Source of the DNA: Nematostella vectensis
Lineage: Eukaryota > Cnidaria > Anthozoa > Actiniaria > Edwardsiidae
Assembly (NCBI RefSeq): GCF_932526225.1
Contig: NC_064047.1
Coordinates: 4,897,501 to 4,961,500 of the forward strand
Direction: 5' to 3'
Length of the DNA stretch: 64,000 bases
Every line of letters begins with the position of its first letter. The first letter of the stretch is position 1. The translations under genes and the position numbers were made by a program. Under the pieces are notes generated by a model. That model saw only the letters and a list, made by a program, of their open reading frames with translations. It ran no database searches and was not told where the DNA came from. Positions 42,807-55,147 of this stretch are shown here, piece after piece.

Positions 42807-43727
42807 TGTGGCTGACTGTGACTCTTTTATGTAGGTAGTTACGCTAGTATGTTATAATCTGGGGACTGATAGATTTAGTGAGAAAGCTGTATTCTCTTTT
42901 TTTATTTTTTATTAAGTAGCATCTAAAATGACTCTTGAATACAAGCATGGAAATCTTTATCATATTGACCGCCATCTTTGATAGAATCTGGTAAGTTCCC
43001 TCTCTCAACTCAACTAAATATCTACAAGTAGATAAAATTTTTACATTGCAAAAACTAGCCATTGAATTCTGGGAGACATTAAGAGAGCATACGTGACCGT
43101 GTACCCGCCGCGTGGACTGGGTTCGATTTCCAGCTAGGGTGTTGTTTAAGGGCCTATTTTTAGACTTTCTTTAGGATTATACTTGTTTACAACAAAACAA
43201 TGGTAGAGTAGATAGAAATATGGGGGAATTTCTGAATAACGAAAACGTTTCATACGTGCGGGACATAAGAATAATAAAATAGCATGGTGTCCTACCATAA
43301 ATATTTTATCGATAAAACTTAGAGTGTTCAAGGATGAAGGAAAGGGATGAATAATTAACTAAATCCCTTGTGAGGGGAGTCATTTTGTTAGGTGGTATCT
43401 GTCGTGAAGGGATGAGTTATCAACCGTCGAGGATGTAGAATTTCACGTTCGTCTTCATATTTGTAAGTATAGTTGCTGGTCTGTCTCATGTTTTGTTATA
43501 TAGTTTTGGCATCAAATGAATGTATTGATTTTGCTGACCTACATAAGTTATCAATTCTCACCTTGCTTCTAACTTCCAAGCCTTCAAGGCCACCACCATT
43601 GCTAGCAGGCAGGCTTCTCAGGTAATCGATTTCGATTAGCGCGCAAACCTATTTGAAACCTGTTTGCTTTACTGCCTATATAGTTTCAGACCGATCGGGA
43701 AAAAAAGTCGAAATACACTCTTTCTTT
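42807..43727 (+). other. Spacer with no recognised gene
   Basis: AT-rich sequence. A GGTTCGATTTCC at about 43119 resembles a tRNA B box, but no cloverleaf can be drawn around it. Nothing else is supported. Confidence 0.45.
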
Positions 43728-43868
43728 TTTATAAGAACATTTTTTATGAGAACATCCAGCTTGAGATTTCACCAAATTCTAAGAACATGCTAAGAACATG
43801 CCGAGGGTCAGAAAGCATAAAAAAATTTGTTTTAGTCCTGATGCGTTCTAAAATGCAGAATTGAATTG
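43728..43868 (-). repeat. Interspersed repeat family A, inverted copy
   Basis: This is the reverse complement of 1170-1312: AGCTTGAGATTT, AATTCTAAGAACATGC, CATGCCGAGG and GCGTTCTAAAATGCAGAAT in order. Confidence 0.6.
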
Positions 43869-43924
43869 TGCTTATGGTAATAACCTTGTTATTGCTGTTG
43901 ATTATTAAGCTGATGTTACGCGTC

Positions 43925-45955
43925 GTAAGTTGTGTTTTTTATTCGACTTCAAAATCTTGCAATGCCAAATGACAAATATCAACGAAAACGACGCGTGTAA
44001 CAGGTCTGCGATCAATTTTTCGCGCAACGCCTTCCCAGAGTACATTTTGTGCTGCTGCCAACAACAAGATGGCGGTGGATTTGGAAGATAAAAAAAATGT
44101 CGATAAATTTTTCAGTAGAAAAAATAAATAAATTTGACGATATCGAAACCGTAAATATATGAATTCAAAGCCGTGTCTGTGGTTAAACGGTGATAAACAA
44201 GCAAACATAGCGGAGAAACAAGCTTCAAAAAAATGAATTTTTGATCATGAACAGATGAAATGACATATCGTGATGTATAAGACTACATACCACGGAAAAA
44301 GTTTTTCCATCACAAACAACGAATAAAAATTGTTTGAAAATTTCAAAACGGCGCGTGCTAGTTTGAAATGGAGTATTTTTTTTTAGTGTGTGCGCGAGTG
44401 CTTGTAACCGTTGTTGACAGCGCGCGCCAGAAAATCACAGAAAAACGACCCGTGTAACATGTCGAATTTATGGCGATGTTGCACGAAAAAACGGCTCGTG
44501 TAACATGTACCGTCAGCTTGCAACCCGTACATATATACGTTTTTTTCCCAGCAACTTTTAAAATGGATATTTTCGGCATCGGAACATATTCAAACGACGA
44601 AATATGCCATTTTAACGTGTTTCGGGAAGGGGGACGTTGTTGTTAGGAGTTAGATCTCTACAAAAAAGGTTTTTACAACTTCAACATTCTCTGTTGTTCA
44701 CAGTTCTTGATTTATTTTATAGGATAAAGCTTATAGTAATTCCTTTGAAATAGTTCTACAACCCAGAATTTTTTTAAACTTGGCATAAACAATATTGAAG
44801 TTAAGGGCTTTCAAAAAATGTAATAAAAAATGGGGGTATCGACTTCGCTTTCACAACAGAGGGGCGTAGAGCTGACGCGTTTTTACTGATCGCGCAAGGA
44901 AAAATCCCTACTCTTAGTTTTCAAAAAGAGTGCCTATAGTCTTTAGAAAATTAAGTTCTGTTTGTCGAGCTGCAAAAATCCGATCTCCTAAACAATAACC
45001 CGTAGTAGCTAATGTTCAAAACAAATCAAATTTTAAGAGATCGTACTAAAAGACATTGTTTTCGCCACTATTCATACGTTAAAAAGCTCCATTTTGAAGT
45101 ATTTTTACGGCTTTTAAGAGAAATAACAAAACTTCTACAACCCAACTTTTTTTCTTCTTTCAGTAAATCATTTTTCCGTATATATTTAACTATTTGAGCA
45201 AATAAAAAATGGGGGTAACCGACTTCGTTTTTCTGTCAAAGCGATTTTAAGTAAAAAACGCGCGAATTTTGCTGTTTTCTTGTACAACTGTGGCGCGCGC
45301 GCGCACTTAATACCGGAAAATTCGAACAAACAGCGCGCGCCACTATGCGCAGAAGGGGTGCGCAGTGCAATTCAAGGGAATTACCTTAATTTAACTGAGC
45401 TTTATCTTTCCCTATGGTAAAAAGAGGTATTTGTGCAATAAGAATAAATCTCTTTTGATATGAGAAGCTCAATAGATCACCTTGTAAACTTTTTAACAAT
45501 AACAACACAAAACAAAAGTTGCAAAGGCTGTGAACTTATCAATCTTTTATGTTAGAATTTTAATCATGGCTAAACGTAAAAAGTTTCCTAAGCTTAGATC
45601 TCTACGAAGTAGGGTTTCGACAACCGTTTTCTTCTCTTTTCAGTTGTTGATTTATGGTGCAAATTCTAGATAAAGTTGTAAACACTAGGATAATTAAATT
45701 AACCACTGTAGGCACAGTTCAAAGTTCTGAATAAGAACACAGGACAAAAGTTGAAAAGGCTATGAACTTATTAATATCCTTTCATATGTTGGCTGATAAG
45801 GAATGAGGAAGAAAAATAGTTATAAACTAGAAAAAGTCTTAAAAATCCATGATATCATCACATTTTTAGAAACATGAGCAGATGCCTGCACACATCCTAG
45901 TTTTGTGTATTTGGGGGTTGCTATGCAACAGAGCAATGCTGTGGTATTACCTGCT
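43925..45955 (+). repeat. Local tandem duplication, copy A
   Basis: Two blocks match copy B (45958-47215): 43985-44720 and 45400-45950. Between them lies about 700 bp absent from copy B. Shared landmarks are AACAAGATGGCGGTGGATTT, AAACGACCCGTGTAACATGT, TTAGATCTCTACAAAAAA and ACATCCTAGTTTTGTGTATT. The function is unknown. A short frame starting MAVDLEDKK follows the AAGATGGCGG motif and stops after about 16 codons here. Confidence 0.75.
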
Positions 45956-45957
45956 AC

Positions 45958-47215
45958 TGTCAATTTTTCGCGCAACGCCTTCCCAAAAGTACATTTCGCG
46001 CTGCTGACAACAACAAGATGGCGGTGGATTTGGAAGATAAGAAAGATGTCGATAATTTCTTCAGTAGAAAAAAAAGAAATTTGACCATATCAAAACCTTG
46101 AAATATAAATTCAAAGCCGTGTCTGTGGTTAAACGATGATAAACAAGCAAACACAACAAAGAAACAAGCTCCAAAAAAATTAATCTTTGAACATGAAATG
46201 ACATATCGTGGTGTATAAGATAACATACCACGGAAAAAGTTTTTCTATCACAAACAACGAATGAAAATTGTTTGAAAAGTTCAAAACCGTGCGTGCTAGT
46301 TTGAAATGGAGAATTTTTTTTAGTGTGTACGCGAGTGCTTGTAACCATTGTTGACAGCGCACGCCAGAAAATCACAGAAAAACGACCCGTGTAACATGTC
46401 GAATTTATGGCGATGTTGCACGAAAAAACGGCTCGTGTAACATGTACCGTTAGCTTGTAAACCGTACATATATGTGTTTTTTCCCCAGCAACTTTTAAAA
46501 TGGATATTTTCGGCATCAGAACATATTCAAACGACTAAATATGCCATTTTAACGTGTTTCGGGAAGGGGGGTCGTTTTATGCCCTTGAAGTTTAAGAATG
46601 TTAAGAGTTAGATCTCTACAAAAAAAAGGTTTTTTACAATTTCGACAGTCTCTGTTGTTTACAGTTCTTGATTTATTTGATAGGATAAAGCTTAACTGAG
46701 CTTTATCTTTCTCTATGGTAAAAAGAGATCACCTTGTAAACACTTTAACAATAACAACACAAAACAAAAGTTGCAAAGGCTGTGAACTTATCAATCTTTT
46801 ATGTTGGAATATTAATCATGGCTAAACGTAAAAAGTTTCCTAAGCTTAGATCTCTACGAAGAAGGGTTTCGACAACCGTTTTCTGCTGTTTTCAGTTGTT
46901 GATTTATGGTGCAAATTCTAGATAAAGTTGTAAACACTAGGATAATTAAATTAACCACTGTAGGCACAGTTCAAAGTTCTGAATAAGAACACAGGACAAA
47001 AGTTGAAAAGGCTATGAACTTATTAATATCCTTTCATATGTTGGCTGATAAGGAATGAGGAAGAAAAATAGTTATAAACTAGAAAAAGTCTTAAAAATCC
47101 ATGATATCATCACATTTTTAGAAGCATGAGCAGATGCCTGCACACATCCTAGTTTTGTGTATTTGGGGGTTGCTATGCAACAGAGCAATGCTGAACACCA
47201 TGCTGTGGTATTGAC
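45958..47215 (+). repeat. Local tandem duplication, copy B
   Basis: It parallels copy A with a large internal deletion. The short frame (46019-46105) reads MAVDLEDKKDVDNFFSRKK, then stops after 28 codons. Similarity to copy A is high at the right end (46840-47200, only a few substitutions). Confidence 0.75.
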
Positions 47216-48284
47216 TGCGTCAACTCAGTCATGATTTTTTTCAGTAGAGTTTGAGATCTATACATAATATCAACTTTTCTCTTGTTTATTTAAGGGTCAC
47301 ATAAACTTGAGGGTCTCTTTTTCTGAAAAAAAATCTTTGTTAGATTCTCTGAAGTATACTAAATAAATAAAACAAGACTAACATAAATAAATATCGCCCA
47401 ATTTAGCAAGATCTGATTATATTGCAAATTAGAAACATATTTTCTGTATCAGTTGTCTGTCAAGTACAACTCTATACAAGACTTCAAATCCCTCTTTTTA
47501 TGCAAATAGTATCCTATTTTTGAATAAAAACTGTTACACGTGTCATTGTTTTGGGTATTCTCTAGGGGGATTGGGAGAAGATAATTTTATAATAATAGGA
47601 TAAAGTAAAAGTTATCAGCCATGTATTTGGGATACCTGAAGCATAATCAAAGGGAATTCTGGTGTTTTTTTATGGGAGGGGGAGTTGATGGGGACATCTA
47701 TTTTAGAGTGGGAAAAAATTCTGGCTCCGCCTTTAGGCAGTGCCTAAATCTATATATTATACATTTCTAAAACGTTTCTATACCGATTTAGCGCTAAGTT
47801 ATGTGCCAAGATTTCAAACAGCAAACGTTTACTATTTGGCGCCGACATAATGAACGTTGTCGACCGTGAGGACCACACAAGTGGAAGTCACGTTTGGATC
47901 ACGCGCTTCGAAGTCACGCTAGCTACATTCAATACAGTAACTGCGCTACATCGCAACATTTACGGAGAGTTTAATATAAACTGGACTCAAATTGGACCAC
48001 GGTGATCCTAGAACCTAAAATGTCTTAGAACCTAAACAGAACCGAAACAGAATCTAATAGCAAGGGGGGGTAATTGTCAAAAAAAAATTAGCCTTAATCC
48101 GCTAAATAGTGCAAAAATCTCTGTAAAAAATATTTTGACGAATTTCCAGTCGTACACTCTAATTCTATGCAGAAAATAGGCAATTTTTATTTTTTTAAAC
48201 AATTATCCCCCTTGATATAAGTTTCTGTTTAGTATCTGATTAGTATCCATTTAGTATCTAAGTAATTTTAAAAGTATCTAGGAT
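47216..48284 (+). other. AT-rich spacer, nothing recognised
   Basis: No open frame with domain features, no tandem repeats, and no structured element could be made out. Confidence 0.45.
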
Positions 48285-48395
48285 CAACGCGGTGATTAAA
48301 ACAAGACGGATAGTCTGAAAAAAATGTCAACGATTTAAAGCAAGGCGATAGTTAGGAAAATTTGTCAAAGACTGAAATAAGATGACTAAAAGTAT
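48285..48395 (+). repeat. 37-bp minisatellite remnant upstream of copy 2
   Basis: About three diverged units (GATTAAAACAAGACGGATAG, TTTAAAGCAAGGCGATAG) of the repeat that also precedes copy 1 at 28426-28705. The duplication therefore extends well upstream of the gene. Confidence 0.7.
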
Positions 48396-48983
48396 ATCTA
48401 TGATAAACATTAATGTTATACGACCCATTTAAGTCAGACGGTGCTAGAGCCTATGTACCCTAATTCTGGTAAAAAATGGATTAACTGGAGAAATAAAGTT
48501 ATTGCCGTGATAAGCGACGCCCATTTTTAATTGTCAATCTACAATATTCAATTTAACCATAGTTAATAGAGGGACTATCCTATTAACTATGATTTAACTT
48601 AAATAAAAATATATGACGATATGACAGGACACGTACGTAAAAGTTATCAGGCGCCCTTAAATTCTAGCAACAGCCGAATCATTAGAAATTTGATAAACGA
48701 AGTGGTGTCTGAAGATTTAAATGTCATAAAAAATTGTTAAATTGTAGACTGGAATAGACATGGTCCGAGTTTTGGCTGCCATTCTGCTGGCGGCCTTTGC
48801 GTCAGTGTCGGAAGGAACTCTGTCCTTTCAGTACCGCGCTGACGGAAAAAGAGGAGGGATATTCAACAAGCTATCGGGTAAGTGATCCATGCCAGTAATG
48901 AGTCTTGCAATGAGCCTTGAAACACATGAAAACCAAGCCTAGCACATTCTTTTGCTTATAATAGTGAACTCTGAGAAAAGCGG

Positions 48984-50640
48984 ATTCTCGGTGGTTGCAC
49001 AGTACCCCGGATTCTCGGTTGCACCGTACCCCGGATTCTCGGTCGCATCATACCCCGGATTCTTGGCTGTACCGTACCCAAGATTCTCGATTGCACCATA
49101 CCCCGGATTCTTGGTTGTACCGTACCCCGGATTCTCAGTTGCACCATACCCCGGATTCTCAGTTGCACCATACCCCGGATTCTTGGTTGTACCACACCCC
49201 GAATTCTCAGTTGCACCATACCCCGGATTCTCAGTTGCACCATACCCCGGATTCTGAGTTGCACCATACCCCGGATTCTCAGTTGCACCATACCCCGGAT
49301 TCTGAGTTGCACCATACCCCGGATTCTCGGTTGCACCGTACCCCGGATTCTTGGTTGTACCGTACCCCGGATTCTCAGTTGCACCGTACCCCGGATTCTC
49401 AGTTGCACCATACCCCGGATTCTCAGTTGCACCATACCCCGGATTCTTGGCTGTACCGTACCCAAGATTCTCGATTGCACCATACCCCGGATTCTTGGTT
49501 GCACCATACCCCGGATTCTCGGTTGCACCATACCCCGGATTCTCAGCTGCACCATATCCCGGATTCTTGGTTGCACCGTACCCCGGATTCTCAGTTGCAC
49601 CATACCCTGGATTCTTGGTTGCACCGTACCCCGGATTCTCAGTTGCACCATACCCCGGATTCTCAGTTGCACCATACCCCAGATTCTCGGTTGCACCATA
49701 CCCCGGATTCTCAGTTGCACCATACCCCGGATTCTTGGTTGTACCGTACCCCGGATTCTCAGTTGCACCGTACCCCGGATTCTTGGTTGTACCATACCCC
49801 GGATTCTTGGTTGCACCATACCCCGGATTCTTGGTGGTACCATACCCCGGATTCTAAGTTGCACCATACCCCGGATTCTCAGTTGCACCATACCCCGGAT
49901 TCTTGGTTGCACCATACCCCGGATTCTCGGTTGCACCATACCCCGGATTCTCAGTTGCACCGTACCCCGCATTCTTGGTTGTACCGTACCCCGGATTCTT
50001 GGCTGCACCATACCCCGGATTCTCAGTTGCACCGTACCCCGGATTCTTGGTTGCACCGTACCCCGGATTCTCAGTTGCACCATACCCCGGATTCTCAGTT
50101 GCACCATACCCCGGATACTCAGTTGCACCATACGCCGGATTCTCAGTCGCACCATACCCGGGATTCTCAGTTGCACCGTACCCCGGATTCTCAGTTGCAC
50201 CATACCCCGGATTCTCAGTTGCACCATACCCCGGATTCTCAGTTGCACCATACCCCGGATTCTCAGTTGCACCATACCCCGGATTCTTGGTTGCACCATA
50301 CCCTGGATTCTCAGTTGCACCATACCCCGGATTCTTGGTTGTACCGTACCCCGGATTCTCAGTTGCACCATACCCCGGATTCTCGGTTGCACCATACCCC
50401 GGATTCTCGGTTGCACCGTACCCCGGATTCCTAGTTGCACCGTACCCCGGATTCTCGGTTACACAGTACCCCGGATTCTCAGTTGCACCATACCCCGGAT
50501 TCTTGGTTGTACCGTACCCCGGATTCTTGGTAGAACCGTACCCCGGATTCTTGGTTAAACTGTACCACGGATTCTAAGTTGCACCGTACCCCTGATTGTC
50601 GATCGCGCCGTACCCCGGATTGTTGATCGCACCGTACCCC
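48984..50640 (+). repeat. 24-bp minisatellite in intron 1 of copy 2
   Basis: About 68 units of the same TTGCACCATACCCCGGATTC type as copy 1, against about 41 there. Open frames up to 494 codons on both strands are artefacts of the period. Confidence 0.95.
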
Positions 50641-50690
50641 ACCTAATTCTCCCGATGTTTTCAGGCAAAGTTCTATCAGGGTTTGTGATT

Positions 50691-50867
50691 ATAATAATAA
50701 TAATAATAATAATAATGCTCGTTTATTTCAACCGTTTGCAGTTCTTTTACAACTGAATTACCGGTAGGGTCAGCTAACTACAAAATACATTACACCATAC
50801 ATAATTCATAATAACATTAAATCCCCAGCATATTGCGCTGAGACGAATTTGGAAAAACGGTCCGTGC
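50691..50867. mobile_element. Insertion interrupting exon 2 of copy 2
   Basis: It starts with nine ATA/ATAA triplets, then GCTCGTTTATTTCAACCG, and ends near AAAAACGGTCCGTGCGAC. A trinucleotide tail next to unique sequence is typical of a LINE or SINE 3' end, here on the opposite strand. The family was not identified. Confidence 0.6.
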
Positions 50868-51009
50868 GACCCCAGTATGGTGCGCCCAGCACTGCCTCGA
50901 GAACATGGATTGCGCCTCGTACAACGTAAGGAATGCAGTCACGTGTGAGCTGAACAACGAAACCATGGCAACCCAAAACGCATCCTTGCAAAGCGACCCC
51001 GAGGGTGAT

Positions 51010-52965
51010 CACTACTTTCCTGCAGAGTTAGAGGTAAGATGTCTGACTACTTTACTGCAGGACTAGAGGTAAGATGTCTGACTACTTTACTGCAGGACTA
51101 GAGGTAAGATGTCTGACTACTTTACTACAGAACTAGAGGTAAGATGTCTCACTACTTTACTGCAGAGTTAGAGGTAAGATGTCTGACTACTTTACTGCAG
51201 AACTAGTGGTAAGATGTCTGACTACTTTACTGCAGGACTAGAGGTAAGATGTCTGACTACTTTACTACAGAACTAGAGGGAAGATGTCTCAATACTTTAC
51301 TGCAGAGTTAGATGTAAGATGTCTGACTACTTTACTGCAGAACTAGAGGTAAGATGTCTCACTACTTTACTGCAGAACTAGAGGTAAGATGTCTCACTAC
51401 TTTACTGCAGAACTAGAGGTAAGATGTCTCACTACTTTACTGCAGAGTTAGAGGTATGTCTCACTACTTTACTGCAGGACTAGAGGGAAGTGTCTCACTA
51501 CTTTACTGCAGAGTTAGAGGTAAGATGTCTGACTACTTTACTGCAGGACTAGAGGTAAGATGTCTGACTGCTTTACTGCAGAACTAGAGGTAAGATGTCT
51601 TACTACTTTACTACAGAACTAGAGGGAAGATGTCTCACTACTTTACTGCAGAGTTAGATGTAAGATGTCTGACTACTTTACTGCAGAACTAGAGGTAAGA
51701 TGTCTCACTACTTTACTGCAGGACTAGAGGTAAGATGTCTTACTACTTTACTGCAGGACTAGAGGTAGGATGTCTCACTACTTTACTACAGAACAAGAGG
51801 GAAGTGTCTCGCTACTTTACTGCAGAGTTAGAGGTAAGATGTCTGACTACTTGACTGCAGAACTAGAGGTAAGATGTCTGACTACTTTACTACAGGACTA
51901 GAGGTAAGATGTCTCACTACTTTACTGCGCAGAACTAGAGGTAAGATGTCTCACTACTTTACTGCAGGACTAGAGGTAAGATGTCTGACTACTTTACTAC
52001 AGAACTAGAGGGAAGATGTCTCACTGCTTTACTGCAGAGTTAGAGATAAGTTGTCTGACTACTTTACTGCAGGACTAGAGGTAAGATGTCTCACTACTTT
52101 ACTGCAGAACTAGAGGTAAGATGTCTGACTACTTTACTGCAGAACTAGAGGTAAGATGTCTGACTACTTTACTGCAGGACTAGAGGTAAGATGTCTGACT
52201 ACTTTTCTACAGAACTAGAGGTAAGATGTCTCACTACTTTACTGCAGGACTAGAGGTAAGTTGTCTGACTACTTTACTGCTGAACTAGAGGTAAGATGTC
52301 TCACTACTTTACTGCAGAACTAGAGGTAAGATGTCTGACTACTTTACTGCAGAACTAGAGGTAGGATGTCTCACTACTTTACTGCAGAACTAGAGGTAAG
52401 ATTTCTGACTACTTTACTGCTGAACTAGAGGTAAGATGTCTCACTACTTTACTGCAGAGTTAGAGGTAAGATGTCTGACTACTTTACTACTGAACTAGAG
52501 GTAAGTTGTCTGACTACTTTACTGCAGGACTAGAGGTAAGATTTCTGACTACTTTACTGCTGAACTAGAGGTAAGATATCTGACTACTTTACTACAGAAC
52601 TAGAGGGAAGATGTCTCACTACTTTACTGCAGAGTTAGAGGTAAGATGTCTGACTACTTTACTGCAGGACTAGAGGTAAGATGTCTGACTACTTTACTAC
52701 AGAACTAGAGGGAAGATGTCTCACTGCTTTACTGCAGGACTAGAGGTAAGATGTCTGACTACTTTACTGCATAACTAGAGGTAAGATGTCTGACTACTTT
52801 ACTACAGAACTAGAGGGAAGATGTCTGACTACTTTACTGCAGAACTAGAGGTAAGATGTCTGACTACTTTACTACAGAACTAGAGGTAAGATGTCTCACT
52901 ACTTCACTGCAGAACTAGAGGTAAGATGTCTCACTACTTTACTGCAGAACTAGAGGTAAGATGCA
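51010..52965 (+). repeat. 35-bp splice-junction minisatellite in intron 2 of copy 2
   Basis: About 55 units of the same TACTTTACTGCAG / GTAAGATGTCT type, without a retrotransposon. Subtypes with GGAAG, GTAGG or ACTGCTG occur, and several units lack a few bases. Confidence 0.93.
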
Positions 52966-53796
52966 ACTTAGCTTCCCTGGTCACAAAGGGGTTCCTGTGG
53001 ACTTGCCCTCGTGTGCATTTGGGTCCCTTAGACCGTCTGATTTGTCGAGCGGTTGTAAAGGTGCTGACACGCACGACGGGGACACCCGCGTAGTTAAACC
53101 CTCCTAAGTAGCGACAATTTTCTCCTCGACTTAATCAGTATTCTTCGCAATTAGGGTAATGGAATGATTTTATTAATTTTATTTATTTACGTGATTCGTG
53201 TCCGAAGACAGGATAACACCATACAGGGCGAAGCCACAATACCCCCTCCCCCCCCCCCCCTGTGCACACAGCACCAACATTGCTGTCATCAAGACGATGG
53301 CTCAGCAGGAGCTGTTTTGAACACCAAGGAGGTGCTGCGAAGTAGTTTCGCCAAAATGTTTACTGTTTTGTGGTCAACTGAGCGTAGTCGTACCAGGAAT
53401 ACGGGATGATGGTGGCCCCGTTGGCACGGAATTCCGAGGGGCAGAAGTGTAACGGCCGGGTTTAGAGCACCGGTTTGATCGAATGGCTTGAACTTTTGGG
53501 GAAGGAAGGAACAAAAACGAAACCACGATGTCGGGACAGAACCAAATTTATTCCAGAACATGTAAAAATCACACACGCGTAGAAACTTTACAAATAAGGG
53601 CATGACATCTATATCAGGAAATTTAACAAAGGCTACCCAAAATAAGAGAGATAAAAACACGCACACTCTTTACAACATACACACGCTCAAGATAAAGTCA
53701 AGTCGCATCATACCCCACAGAACGATAACCTTTCTTCGAGCAATTAAATGGGCGGTACGATAACCCTTTTTAAGGAATTCCTTTTCCTTTTTGCAG
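52966..53796 (+). other. Rest of intron 2, copy 2
   Basis: Near-identical to 36776-37612. The C tract is shorter, and a short block before exon 3 differs (GTCGCATCATACCCC at 53703). Confidence 0.55.
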
Positions 53797-54976
53797 TACA
53801 AGTCGTGTCTGGACCACATGAAGGCGGGCGCCACGGACTCGGGCATCTACACCATCACCTTTAGTAATGGGGCGCGAGGCAAAGTCATGTGCGACTTGAC
53901 CTCTGAGCCTAACGCTGCTTGGACCCTAGTTCTCTCCTTTGCCTTCAAGAACAGACATCTTGCAGAGTTTTGTAAGAAATCCTGGCAATTTGACGCCCCG
54001 AGACACAGCGACGAACCGAACTGGGACGACTACAGAATTGAACTCGCTAAGATGCAGCACCTCGTTAAACAGTCCACTCACTGGCGTGCTACCACAGGGC
54101 TACCAGTCTACGGCGTTGATTACAGAGACTACATTAGAGGGTTGTTGTCGAGACTAGACGTGTTAGCTGATGTGGAAGGCTGCCGTGACGTTGAATACGT
54201 GAATGTGCGTGGTTACAGCGCCACCAACTCGTCCGTTTACGTTTGACAAGACGCCCAGAACATTCCACTTCACATTGACACCGAATATAGCTATGCTCAC
54301 TGCAGATTCAAACACCCTAATTACGTGACTAGTGAAAATATCTTTGGCTTGTACTGTAGCGACAGAGAGCGGAATCCGAAATTTCGCGGAAGTGAAGATG
54401 ATGGCAGCACTACCCAGTGGTGGTTTGGCGGATACTTGAACTAGCCCGCTAAATAGCAAAGCAGTTACATCAACTAGGCACCAAATGAACTAGCAAACCA
54501 AACAACTAAAGCCAACACCCAACTAAAATCCTCTCACAAGTACCAACGTGGACAAATGGAAGGCGTTACTGTGGCTCTTTCCGTGCACGTTATTGATCCG
54601 AGAGGAAGCGAGGGACTTGGGACGAGACACAGGAATCCTGATCCCAATGCCTTGGATTGAAGAGATTAGAACTAGATAAGCAGCCATGCACAGACATGGC
54701 ACACCAAACGCGTCTGGGTGCATGGCCGAACCACAGTAGTTTTTTGTTGCTCTTTTGAATTTACGTAGCACTAGCAGTAACAGGACTGAGAGATTACGGG
54801 CGAAAACAAGAATAACTCCATATGTCACATCATTTAATAGTCATATTAATATAAACATTTTGTCATTGATTATTCTGCTCATGCTTCAAATAAGTGCCGG
54901 TATTTATAACCAAGTGCGGTTGGATAGTTTACTCTAGAATACAGTTCACATATTTTACAATCTACTGTTGTTGATG

Positions 54977-54982
54977 AATAAA
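54977..54982 (+). terminator. Polyadenylation signal in the 3' flank of copy 2
   Basis: AATAAA, followed by a homologous flank; the corresponding site in copy 1 reads AATAAT. Confidence 0.4.
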
Positions 54983-55147
54983 GGTATTCTTACCTCAACC
55001 AACTGCATTTGCTTGTTGTTGATTATTTAATCTTGATGCAAGAGCAGACCATCCTTTCCGCTTGTCATTTCGTGGGACGATCGGGGCGTGCATGTTACAC
55101 TTGTACTTACAATTCAACCACAACTACGTGTACTTACAATCCAGCCA

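Larger units (their letters stand above)
48760..54444 (+). pseudogene. Secreted PAN/apple plus fibrinogen-like gene, copy 2 (disrupted)
   Basis: Exon 1 (48760-48877) is intact and encodes the signal peptide MVRVLAAILLAAFASVSEG. Exon 2 (50665-51033) is interrupted: after VLSGFVI about 177 bases, beginning with an ATA microsatellite, replace roughly 20 exonic bases (50691-50867), and the frame meets TGA at 50754. The remainder, from CCCAGTATGG to the donor at 51034, matches copy 1. Exon 3 (53797-54444) is nearly identical to its partner but has TGG to TGA at 54244-54246 in the VYVWQD motif, removing the last third, and an in-frame extra TGT codon near 54355. Both introns keep the same minisatellite types. 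It is most probably a recent pseudogene; a truncated transcript is possible. Confidence 0.85.

Noticed and set aside
39178-42815. Numerous 60-200 codon frames rich in ADKGLFNNK or LLLKSPLSAT repeats (also 55009-63992)
   Set aside because: Products of the 33-bp satellite period; present in both strands and all frames with no unique sequence.
43105-43140. tRNA-like GGTTCGATTTCC block
   Set aside because: No A box, anticodon arm or acceptor stem can be paired around it; at most a remnant of a tRNA-derived SINE.
48956-50440. 494-codon minus-strand frame and 479-codon plus-strand frame with regular 8-residue repeats
   Set aside because: Same 24-bp array in the second gene copy; not conserved as protein and placed inside an intron.
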